64,000 bases of DNA from Effrenium voratum (taxonomy: Eukaryota; Sar; Dinophyceae; Suessiales; Symbiodiniaceae), in the NCBI GenBank assembly GCA_963377175.1, contig CAUJNA010003819.1, forward strand, positions 79,501-143,500, in the 5' to 3' direction. Position 1 is the stretch's first letter, and the number at the start of each line of letters is the position of its first letter. Made by a program: the position numbers and the translations under genes. Shown piece by piece: positions 47,101 to 59,600 of the stretch. Below the pieces are notes generated by a model that saw only the letters and a list, made by a program, of their open reading frames with translations, was not told where the DNA came from and did no database searches.

Positions 47101-50100
47101 CAGCCTGTTGCTTCCCGTTTAGACAGAGTCGGGTTTCGTTTTCACGCCTCACTCCCTGACTTCCAATCCGTTGGGCAGACCATTTTAGGGGTAAAACTAA
47201 GACAGCCATATGCGCCTGTAAAGAAGCGACTTCCCGCAGCCAATTAGCACGGGAAAACATGACTGACTGACTGACTGACTGACTGACTGACTGACTGACT
47301 GACTGACTGACTGACTGACTGACTGACTGACTGACTGACTGACTGACTGACTGACTGACTGACTGACTGACTGACTGACTGACTGACTGACTGACTGACT
47401 GACTGACTGACTGACTGACTGACTGACTGACTGACTGACTGACTGACTGACTGACTGACTGACTGAAAGTTGTTTGAAGGCCCTCCAGATTTTAAGTCCG
47501 ACTTTCAGGCCTTTCCGCCCTCAGCCCCTCAAATCTGGAGCCTGGAGGGCCTTGCTTCAGATTCTTTCGGGCCAACCCAGGGATTCGATCAAAGGAAACC
47601 GCCAGTTGGCTGGTTTAGTTTGGGGTCATTCCAATTCTCATTCCCTGCTGAGCACCGGCAAACAACTTTTCGATACCCCCCGCACCCCCATTATTACTCA
47701 CTGGGTGCCAAATAGCAAACAGACGCTTCAAAAGAGAAACCAAACAGTAACAGTTAGGAAAAACCAAAGGCCATGGTTTTTTGTGCATTGCGCAATGTCT
47801 TCCTAGCCTCAGCCCCTTACGGCCCCTCGCGCGTCAAGCGGTCGCGCACAGCAACAGTTCGGGAACAACCCAAAGGCCAAGTTTTCGAAAACCGCCAGTT
47901 TGATGATTTGGTTCGGGGTCATTCCAATGCTCATTCCCTGCGTCTATCGCACTGGCAAGTTGTCTGGGCAAAGGGTAGTTGGAGGGTCGCCCTATGTTCT
48001 GCCACTCCGCAAAAACCCAAATGGGACCTGAAAATTCCCTCTTTGGGAGGGTTCTACAAAATAGACTACAGAAAAAAGTTGGTACCCTTATTCTAACCTC
48101 TCTCCTGGAGGACCTAGTTGTCTTTGTGTGGCTGGAACCAAAATACCAGTTTCAACTTGTAGCCCGAACATACTGGACCTAGTCTCATTCCCTGCGTCTG
48201 AGCGGCAAGTTTTCGGGGCCAAGCGCGACTTCCAACTTCCGAACCCCGAGGCGAGGTGACGGTGGAGGTGCAGGCCGGCGGGCCGCGCCCGCCGGTGTCG
48301 CTGGGCGACGCCCTAGGCGTGGGAGAGAGAGAGAGAGAGAGAGCGAGATGCATAGACATATATATATATATATACAGAAAAGGAAGTGTGCATATATATA
48401 TATATGTATTGTGTATGTTTATATTATATATATAGAGATATATGTGTGTGTATTAGTTTAATTCTATACATATATACATATATGCTCTCCTCCTCCCCCC
48501 CTTCCAGTGCCTACCTTTCCACTTCAAACTGTCCAAAATCCTCTTTTTTTCAAGACAGGGGTGTGAGCATATATACGCAAGAAGTGTGCTGTTGTGGCAT
48601 ATTTTGTGTGGGTGACAAGTCATGTTGAGTAACAACAGAAAAGAGTTAATAATTGCTTCATAGCCAATTTGCGCGTTGTTTTTCTTCATGTATGAGGCTC
48701 CTCAAAAGTTGCTCCTCAAAATGTCGAGGGCCATGGCGGCCAAGCGGTTTCCCGCATCCCCGCGGGACCCTGGGAGACTCGTCTTGGCCGTGGCTCACAT
48801 GTAACACGCCAGGCCTTGGCCGCATGGATCTGACTGCACATGCGCGCTGGAGCGATTGAGCGAACCTATGACCTGTTTTGACGCAGGCTCCAGGGTTGAA
48901 AATAACCCTTTTGGTCACCTCTTTATAACCCGTGGTTCCCTCTTTTCTTCGACTTAATCAACCTTCTCTGCCTTTGAACACCCTTTTGGCGGTTTTGTTC
49001 TTGCCACTTGTTGGGCATCCAACATTGCCCTGTACTCGTTGACAGGGGTGTTCAGGCAGTGTACTGAAAGGGGCAGGGTAGGAAGTGGTGAGTATCCATG
49101 GCTAGAACCACTGAATGGGGCACGTTCAGGTCCATGGCTTCGGCCCCTATCTCCACCACTTGCTCACTTGCCTCACGCCAGAAGAGCTTTCTCGCCGGTC
49201 GCGCATGGGTCGGCGACATGTCTCAAGTCAGCCAGGCGAGCTGTCAATTTTAACCGACAAGCCATCGCCGGGCCTCCCAGACAGAGCTGCGCAGGATCAC
49301 GGGACCCCTCACGGAGGACGCCCACTGGGGGTCCCACTGGGAAGAATTTTCTCTTGCATTTGCCGGCAGAGGGAAGCGATCTTCGCATGGGTTGAAAAGC
49401 TATGATTGTTGCTGTGAGTGAGGATGTGAGTGAGGTCTGCACCCCACCTCCCCGAGTGTTGGTACCATCCAAAGCCACCAAAAACGCTGCAGTCTTTGCC
49501 ATGCCCTGCACTGACCCAAGTAACGACCATAGCAGTTAGCCAGCCATGTGTTGGTTTTTGAAGGCTGGTTCCTTGGCTACTTCCATGTTCCCAAGAATAT
49601 TGTGCATGTTCCCCCTGTGGCTATCACTGTTGGAAATATGTTGATTTGTTCCAGGAACCTTGAGCAAATGGGCGGCTATACAGGGAACTGGAGTCGCCGG
49701 GTGGTGATTTTTCGGGACCTGGGATAAGCATCTGCTGCTAAGGGCTTGGGCTTGGGGGGGGGGGGGGTCCGCTTACCTCTGGGCCTGGATCGCTCCCCAA
49801 AATCCAATGAGTTAGTTGCGGAGCCAACGAAGTTGTTGTTTTTTCCTCTGGCTCAGGTGGATGCGAGGAATGTGATGGTAAATTGTGAGGATGATTGTCG
49901 ATGTCCCATGAACCCAAGTACTCTATGTGGCATTGGGTTTGGTTGACGATTCGTCCAGAAAGCCCAAGCATCAATCCGCAATACTTGCTGGTGCTCAGCA
50001 GGGAATGAGAATTGGAGCAACCCCGAACTAAACCATCAAACTGGTGGTTTCGCTTAAGGGAATCCTCAAAACTGTTTCATTCCCGCACTTTATAACGTAT

Positions 50101-53100
50101 GGCAGCAGCCAGAACATCTGAGGCACTTTCCCGATGGGTTTGGAGTCGGGGACATGGGCTGCACGGAAATTCGTGCGCACGACCCCGCGCACGGATCCAA
50201 TGATCCGTGGTTGGCGCAGATGTAGTTGCAGAGACACGGGGTTTGTTGAAGTGGCTTCCTGTTAACACCAATGGTACCATATTGGGGTAGGTACACCTCT
50301 ATTTTAGACTAGGGGTGGTCACGGGTCCTTGAGGAGAAAGTAAAGGGTGGGGGTCCAGAAGGCAAATCCCGTTTCAGCTGATTAAAGGGTTTAGCAAAAT
50401 ATCCCATTTTAGAGTAGGGTTTGTGTTTGGTGATTTTCTGTCGCCGGCTTGTAGCAGGGTTGCTCCAATGACCACAATTGGGTCCTTTGGCTGTATTTGG
50501 CCAGGGACAAACCTTTTGCAAGTTTGGAGCACCCCTGTTTTGGGTGGGTGACGGCCCAAACCCAATCCGTCTTTATTCAAGACATGCTTGGCATGACTCT
50601 CGAAGCCGGGACTTCTTGTCCTGCGCCGAAACCCCACCACTCCGCCCGGAGGTCCCCCGCGCGCTTCCGCCCGTCGCGATATCCCGAGGCCCGTCCACTA
50701 CCGCTGCGTCTCGCGCTGCAAGTTTGCCGCGCTGTCCCGCGAGGCGGGATGCCACGGTGGAACTTGGGTACGCGTCGGTGTTTGAGGGTGCCCATTGTCT
50801 GGCAAACCTACAGGAAAGCCATTCAGTCAAAAGGGAAACCAAAAGGAAAACCGAAGCCCTTTTTGGGGTCCCCTAATCTTCAGACAATTTCATATGTGTC
50901 AAGACAGGACTCACAAAAGAGTTTCCCTTTAAACCAAGTTGAAAATGGTACGCTCAAAACCTCACACACACATCCATATTCAGGCCCTGGTGCCATCCAT
51001 ATGAGGCGTCCCGACAAAGACAGGGGACTCACAAATTGTCCCATGTCAGCTTGGGGAACAAGACACCTTCACCCCCATTTTGGTGAGTAACCCCAATTTC
51101 TTGATGGTATTGCAGCGTTCGACTCGCCCGGCTACATGGGGACTATGGGAACTTTTTGATATTTACCATCGCCATTACTATACCCCTTCGGCCAAATCCG
51201 GCCCAGAGGTTGATCCATTTTTCGACTGACTAGCACTCCCTCCAGGTTACCAACAAACAAGGCCTGTTGGCCAGCCGGTTTTTGGGCAGTCCATCAGTTG
51301 ATTGTCGAAGTCTCGTCAGCTCAAATGCCGTGTGCCACTTCAGGTCGTCTCAAAATAAGGGGCAGTTTCTTGTGGGTGTCCTTTTAAGCCAACCAAAAAC
51401 GAAGGGGTGCCCTACAAAAGAAAGCCATTGTCTCGCAAAACCGCACACACACACACACCAACACCAACACCAACACCAACACCAACACCAACACCAACAC
51501 CAACACCAACACCAACACCAACACCAACACCAACACCAACACCAGCACCAGCACCAGCACCAGCACCAGCACCAGCACCAGCACCAGCACCAGCACCAGC
51601 ACCAGCACCAACACCAACACCAACACCAACACCAACACCAACACCAACACCACACCACACACACACACACACTGAGGCTGCAGTTTTTGTTGCCTGGTGG
51701 TACACCCCATGTGGTTGGATCAGGTTTGCATGCGGCTGCTGGAGCAGTGCCCTCGCGCGTTCACCCTGACCTTGCTGCACCTCATCGTAGGCGAAAGAAA
51801 AATCCGTTCAGGGCGGGTGGGTGTGGCTCCGTTGTTGGGTGACCCCCGTTTGGTTGCTTCAAAAGAGCGAAGACCAGAGGGAAGCCACACATTTATAATA
51901 GGTGCGTCTTTCTTTAGGTGCCCTTCGGTTCGGTGTTAAAGGGCAACTAAAGGGAAGCCAACCATTATGGGCTTCCATGAGACAAACCCATGCCGGGTTC
52001 CGGCCATTCTTCCCTCGATGTTTGTTTGGTTTTTGTGTTTTGGATGTGCCTGTCGTGTCCAAAGAACTCAAATTCCTGGATTTGGCAACACCTTCGGGGT
52101 TTCTGAGCGGAAGCCCCGTGCAGGGAACCAAAAGGCCTATGTCGACCTCTGACGATTTGTCGGGAGTTGGAAGGCACATGTCGACCTCTGTGGATTTGTC
52201 TGCACGTCGCGAAGCCCCCAAAAAATGCAAGATGATCCTACCCATTGGCCGATGTTCCAGAATCCCGGTTAATATGCCACCGTATTTCTATCATATGGCC
52301 ATGGGTCATAACCTATGCCTCCATTTTGGGGCGGATGAACACCCATGTACCACCTATTGTGATGTTCACCAGGAGGGGCACAGGGTTTGACCCAGAGCCA
52401 TACTAATATTATATATATATATATATTTATTTATGTATATATGTTTTGCGCGCACAGGCTATGAATTGAAGCTTCAACTCGAGGCGCTTAAGTTTGGCCC
52501 GCTTGAAAAGCTGTAAGGTGTTTGCCTTGCGGCAGACATCTTCCACCGTCTTCTTCAAGGTGTTCCTTTTCGAACCGCAAAAAGGGGGGGTACCAACTCC
52601 AAAAAAGCACACCTTGAGTGAATGGGTGTGGGACCGTTGGTCCATGCGATTCAAGAAGAGAGCGGCGGTAAGTTGTGTTTTGAGCTCGTAATTAAGTGGG
52701 GCACATGTTCTTTTATTCTGGGCGGCCCTTTACATGCAACAATAGTTTCCCTGACTGTAAAATGGAGAATCATGTGGGCCTCATGAGAGGGGCGCCCTTG
52801 GACAACTGGGATGGATGACCAACACAGGTTGGACGCGGCGTTGCGTTTGTGGTTCCTCCCCCTTTGGGATAGGAAAAGATGACCCAAAGCGTACGAACCA
52901 GGGACCAACAGGAAGAGCAGGTGGAATCCACAAAACGGCCCAACCGGTTTCTAGATTCATGGCTTTCCACAAAGGCGTTTGGAGGAAACACACCCTGTTC
53001 ATCCAAGATCCACTGAGGAGTGCAGCAGTACCAAAACCAATGCACAAACTCAAAAGGCGCCGCCGACATCTTTCAGCTGATTTTTTGGTGTTGTCCCTGA

Positions 53101-55706
53101 CCTGCTGCATAGGTTGTGATTGGGGCAAGCCGGGGTCGAATTATTTAAGGCACCAGTCCCTTAGGTGGGCTTTAGTGCGGGGACCCTGTTTTTCCAACCG
53201 TAGACCTGCTTTTTCACCTCCAGTTTGCCAGAAAGCATCCCATGGTTGTCAGGGGGTCCCTCAAAGAGGGGAAGTTTCCCAGAACTCATTCGCGGCGTTG
53301 TTTTTTCTATTGGGATTGGGGGACCTCTGTTCGGGGGGCCAACCAGAGGAAGCTTGGGGCTGGAAAAGCGTCTTTCGGGTGACTGGGACCGACAAACGCC
53401 GGCGCCTCATCTTGCAAGGCCGAACGGCCAGCTGGCTGCATCGGGTGGACGCGTGTTTGGATTGGCTCTCGGTGGAGGGGGGCTCGTGCCTCTTCCGCGC
53501 GGGGGACGAGATGTGCGGCTTCTTCATGGTATTGCGCGGGGCCCAGGTTTGGAGAACGGGGTTGGGGGTTTCGGGGGGAGGGTTGGGGGTGATGGGGGGA
53601 TTGAGGTGTTTGAAGGCTAGCATGGGAATGGGATCAAGGGGCTTCTAGGGTTTTGAAGCAACACCTGCGTTCCACATTTCAAAGTTTCCAGAGTTGCAAG
53701 GTCCTGCGGATTTGGGGGGGTTGCGAGTGACCTTGGACCAGCAGAGCAACCCTTTGCTTTTCCTTGTGCGCCCTGTGAGGTTGTCCTTGTGTACCCTGCA
53801 AGGTCGGCGAGGTTGGGGTTTTGGGTTTCCCTTTTCAATCTTCCCCAAAATCATTTTTTAGGATTACCCTTTGGGTTTCCATTGAAGCCACTTCCCCAAC
53901 AACAGACACCCCCGAACTTTTGTCTTGGCTTCGGCCGAATGGGAGGTCCGGTCGCCTCGTGGCGCTGGATGTGCCAGAGAAAGGCGCCAAGCGCGGGACA
54001 GGCGCGGCAAGGGAGGGGAGAGAGGGCTCTATGGGGAGGATGTGGCGGGGTTCAGGGGCTGGGTGGATGGAGGCAGGGGTTTGTGCATTGCACACCCGTT
54101 TTGCTGCACCCCACACACGACCAAACCAAAAACTCTCGAAATGAGGATTTGGACCCTCAAAAACACCTTTCAGACCGGTAAGTTATACGTTATCCCTGAG
54201 AAAAGTCTAGCAAGTTACTTGGCAAAAGGGTTTGGTTTCTGGCCTCAACCTCATGATGGAGGCTCCCTTTGCGGGGGTTGACCCTTATTCACGGTTGGTG
54301 AATGGTGATTATTCATCCAGTTGCCTGTTTCTCTTTCCCACCCGAAGTGTAGCACAAATCAGCATCGTCACTGGTTCCTTCCTGTCGGATAGGTTGGTTT
54401 CCAAAGGCCGGGTAGACGGAGCTCGGGAAAAAACCAACACCTCGATTTTCTGATTTTCTCCAATCAGACACCCCTAAAAGAAATCAGCGAGATTCCTTTT
54501 GGAGGTGCAGAGTCAAAGCTTGTGGGAGACACATGTGGCGGCTTCGGCAGTGTTGGGCGTCTCCAAAACGACAGAACCGTTCAGCATGTCTACCCCGGAG
54601 TTTGGCTTCGATGCTTCAGGGTACGATTTCCAGGAAAGCCTGTGGTGTTTGGGGAGTTTTCCGCCTGTTTGGGGTTGTCTAGCAGGGAAAGCGTTGGGCG
54701 AATCATTGCCTCTGCCCAGGAAGGTTCTCAGAACCCTTCTAGAACCCGCGAGCGTTTTCTTCGAGCCCTGAGGGTTTCGAACGGTAGGCCCGAGACTTCC
54801 ATTTGCTTAAGATGTTTTTCCCCCCCCCTGTTGGTTTTAAAGGGAATCTATCACTACTGTTTTTTTTTCCAGAGGGCTTAAGCAAATGGAGGGAGATGTC
54901 CAAAATCGGGAGATTGGAGAAGCCAGGCTTGAAAGTCACCGACATCTTGCAGCGCGGCCGCCTCTGCGGCGAGCTTGATGCTTGGATTCCATGGCCCGAG
55001 AGCATGGATTCCATCACCGGAGGTTTGAAACGGAGTGTCTAGGTTTCCCTCACTAAAATTGACTACAGAAAAAATCGGGTACCCTTATTCTAACCTCTCT
55101 ACTGGAAAACCTAGGTGTTGATATCTAGGGAACCCCGCTGTTTGCAGTCCCGGAGAACTTCCCGGACTGCGGCACTGTTTGGATTCGGACCGGTTTCAGC
55201 GGAAAACCGGCAGTTTGGACACCCTTGTTCTGCAAATGCAGGCAGGAATTAAATGAAGCAGTTGCATTGTGAGGGGCTTGCAAAGTTACCGTCGGTTTCA
55301 AAGTTGGAACCCCCCTAATTGTGATGTTCCTTTCAAAAAACTAACCAATACGGGGTTCCCCCAAAAAGCCAAAGAGAGGGAGGGGGGTTTCCCTGTTAAA
55401 GCCAACCAAACGGGGGGGTTCCCTCAAAAAAGCAGGAGAGGGGGTTGACTATTGCCACCCGCCTAAGGATTGCCTGCGGCGGTGCCCGTACAGCGCCACG
55501 CTGCTAGCCTCTCGAGACACCGAGCTGTGCCGGGTGTCTCCCACGCTGCTGCAGCTGATCGCTATGGACTTCCCGCAGGCGGAAACAGCACTCTAAGACT
55601 TCCATTTGCCTAAGAATGTGTTTATTTTCCCCTGTTGGCTTTGAAGGGAATCGATCTTTCACGGCTGGAAATAGTGATATTTTTCCAGGGGGCTTAAGCA
55701 AATGGA

Positions 55707-55740
<34 letters not shown>

Positions 55741-56528
55741 CAATTGCATGACAAGATTCCGTTGAAGTATATTTGGGGCAAATTGAAAGGAGTTCATGAG
55801 AGCCCCACGAAGGCTGAAGCCTTTTGCTGACCCTGGATGACCTCGGCCTGCGGGTAAAAATATGGGAGCCTTCCCGTCAGAAGGTGAGGATCTAAAATGC
55901 GTGTCTGCGCCCCATCAGCCACGAATCTGTGAAGGATATGTCGGGCGCTAAGTAACCGTCATGGTTCTTCCAGCAATTTTTGCAGCCGGCACTGCAATGA
56001 GCCCACAATGTTAGAACCTTTGGCATGAACCACTGGTAAATGTGCTCATCAACCATTGGCTTAAGCCAGTCGCCGCCAACAGGCCCAACATGGATTCACA
56101 ATGTGGGTCCATGTCAGTCGCTGACAGCGAGCTGTGACTGGCAGATCTAGGGCAAGCCGCAAAAGGAAGCAGCACAGGGCCCCTTCCCTTGGAGTGTCCG
56201 TACCTTTTGATGGGTTAGGTCCCAAGTTTTTAGGAGTGGCACCGATATTCAAAGAATCCCCGGGAAGCTCCAAGAAGCATTTTCGTGTCCTTTTGGTTCA
56301 AGGTAATTTGGTTTTGAAGGCCTTGTTGGTGTTGTTGTTTGTTGTGTGTGCGTGTGTTTGTTTGTTTGTTTGTTTGTTTGTTTGTTTGTTTGTTTGTTTT
56401 GTTTTGTTTTGTTTGTTTGTTTTGTTTGTTTGTTTGTTTGTTTTGTTTGTTTTGTTTGTTTTGTTTGTTTGTTTGTTTGTTTGTTTGTTTGTTTGTTTGT
56501 TTGTTTGTTTGTTTGTTTGTGTGTTTGT

Positions 56529-56604
<76 letters not shown>

Positions 56605-59600
56605 TTGTGTGTGTGTTTGTTTGTTTGTTGTTTGTTTGTTTGTTTGTTTGTTTGTTTGTTTGTTTGTTTGTTTGTTTGTGTGTTTGTTTGTTTGTTTGTT
56701 TGTTTGTTTGTTTGTTTGTTTGTTTGTTTGTTTGTTGCTTATAATTGATTGTGTGTTCTTGTTTTTAAACAAATGGTCGTGAGTGGTAGGTGTTTCATGA
56801 AAGAAGAGTTTATACACTTCTTTCTGATGTGGCTCTCAGCTTTGTGGATCTTACGATGTTGTTATCCGTCGGTACTGTTTGTTTTGACGGTCTTCTTCTC
56901 CTCATTCCGATTGGTTTGCCAAAGCACGCCTTCATTCCGTATGGTTCCAATCAGTTGCCAAAGAGTTGTTTCCCCAATCGTTCCTTAAAGTATGTGAGCC
57001 GCAGCCAAGACCGGCACTGAAAATGGACGCCTGGCAAAAATCAGGCAACCCGTAGTGGCATCGTTCTTTGGACTCGGCTCGGATTGGTGCATCTTTCACC
57101 TTCAGAGGTGCTCCCCCAACCTGTGGCATCCGTTTCCTTGCACGGGGTCCCTATAAAACCATCGGGCAACTGGGACCTTTGAGCTTGTCTCTTTAGGGTG
57201 TGGTAGCGGATCTTTGGCCTTCAACTTTTTGGTTGAAACAGTGGTTTTTTCATTGGGCTCGCCAAAAGTTCAAACTTCTTTTGTAGAGGGGTCAAAAGAA
57301 ACCTCAAAGCTCTTTGGCCAAAGGCCAAAGGTTTATCGCGTGAGCTGAAACCACCGCGGTCAGGCGATCTTGCACTTCAGCGCGTACATTGGCAGCCGGC
57401 CCTCCCAAGTGGAGGACAGTGAGCTGCCGAAAATGCTCCGAGTGTGTTGAGTTCCGTGAAGTGAATATTTGAGGATGTACTATACAGCGTGGTTCAAAGA
57501 TAAGCCCACGAAGAGCAAACACATTCTTTTTTTTTGGATCCCACTTAAAGTGGCTGCATGTTGAGGGAGTCTCGAAGTTACTTTGGGAGCGGTGTTCCTT
57601 TAAAAGAGGGCAACACCAAGGATGTCACCTTGCTGGTTCGAGGTTGTTTGTTCCTAGGCCTTCACAGTTGCTGCAAAGGGAGCATGAAAAAGGAACCGGA
57701 ACCGTATGTTGTTGGGTTCACTAAACATGTGCACCACCATCAAGCATGTTTGTTTTGTGCGGGTCACAAGCTGAGGTTGGGGAATGATCCCATTGGAAGA
57801 AACTAGAGAGGCGTTGCAAACGATTTCAGATTCTAGCATGGGCTGAAACAATTGTCCAATTCAGCAGGTCGGTTGTAGCGGCTGTAGAACACCAGTGGCT
57901 TTGTCTCAAAGGGGTGGGGGGTCCCCCCAATTTGGTGGTTTCCTGTTGGCTGTTCCTTTCAAGCAACACAAAAGAGGGTCAAAAACCCAGACACACCCAA
58001 CTGTGGCTAGGGTTGTTCTTTCTAGTCCAAACAAGGACCAGTGCAAAATGGCAACTGTTTTCTGTTGGTTTCCATTTTAATTTGCCCAGGGGTGAGGATG
58101 TCATCGATGACTCATGTGGATAATCGAGCCAAGTGTAGGATTTCTCGGCATACGGGTTGGTTTCCCGTCCTCCATTCTCTCTGCACCCATCGTTCTCCCA
58201 TACACCATGCATTTTCCCGGGGTCTTTGTCCACTTTTCGGAGAAGGATCCCAGAAAGTGTAGGAGAGTACGGCTATGTGGCAAGCGTGTCCCCCCAAGTC
58301 GTGGTTCAATGCCTTGTATGGAATCACGAGGGATCCCTTACAACGAGATGGGTTGGTTTGTTACCCTTGCTTCCTCATTTGATCCCACAACAGATTCCTC
58401 ATGCTCAAGAACCATGGTTGCCAATTTGTTGGAATTCCAATGCAAAGATGCATTGACCCTAGATGGCACTGGCAATTTGTTTCTGTTGATGTTTGCTTCC
58501 GCTCATGCTCGTCCTGCGATCGGGCTACCTGGCATGGGCATGCACCAAAAGCCATGCGTTTACATGGAGTTATACGGATGTTCTTTTGATAACGACACAC
58601 TTCGGGGGGCGGTTGGTCTTGTTTGACACGCTTCACGGTTTCGGGTTGGCTGAGATTGATGGATTCCAATGGTGTTACTTTGGTTCTAGTCATTCATACC
58701 GCTGGAATCCATATTCCAAAGGAACACCGCACATTCCTTAGCTGCTTTTCCCTTTTGGCTTCCTTTTTACTGGGTTGAACAAGTTTTCCCATTTCTTTGG
58801 GTTTTGTTATCCCGAGGCAGCAAGTCTTTTGGTTTCCTCTGGCACAGCTCGTCTCCTTTCGGAGTTGAACCAATGGAGCTCAAGGGAAACGAGGGGATAG
58901 GTCAAGCCACTTGGACTGTAACCATGGTAAGGGGAACTAATCCAAGGGTGGCTTTTTTTTTATAACCTCATTATGGTTACAATGGTTATGACCCACATGG
59001 TTACAGTATGTGATTATGTGGAACTAACCCAAATAGCAACCATGGTTATTCTGTGGTAACCCAAATTCAACATTCATGGCTCCCTTGGCTGCCTATGGCT
59101 TTGTCTCAAAATCGGGCACCCCCAAATGTGGCTTAAGGTTTTCCTTTTGGCTCCCAATTTAGAATCAAACCCAGTGGATCCCACTTACCACAATAGGGAA
59201 CCGCCCAATTCCCTTTTCGTTTTGAACGGTTCCCGTGGTTGCCTCCCATAGTGGCAACTGGAATCACTGTGAAAACGAAAAAAAGGGGTTCCGCCCCCCC
59301 CCCCCCAACAAAAAATTGAGAGAGAGCCATTCGTCTCTTGCCCGGGTCGAAGTTTCGGTGGCCAGTGAATCGCTTCTCCTCGAGGACATCTCGAGCGCCA
59401 AGTACAAGACGACCATCACCGTGGTGCCGGCCACCGAAAATGTGGACATCACCCGGGTCTGCTCAGAGCTCACCACGGCAGCTCGATCGAGACGGCTCGA
59501 CCGGCAGTTGAATGGCTGAAGAAAAAAAAAGGAAAGAAAAGAAGAGGGAAACGGTAGACCCAGTATAAATCAGAATCTAATATGTTCCGCGTAGGAATAC

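Noticed and set aside
47261..47466. CRISPR-like or satellite array
   Set aside because: It is a simple perfect tetranucleotide repeat with no spacers.
49115..49405. GC-rich island open in three frames near 49.1-49.4 kb as an NTE-like exon
   Set aside because: No frame matches a CNBD segment, and exons 11 and 12 connect without it. It might still be an unrelated island.
52461..52517. Exon candidate [18 protein letters not shown] after a good CACAG acceptor
   Set aside because: NTE-like exons 13 and 14 already join in phase (IVG|RTAS), and this island would introduce a stop in the required phase.
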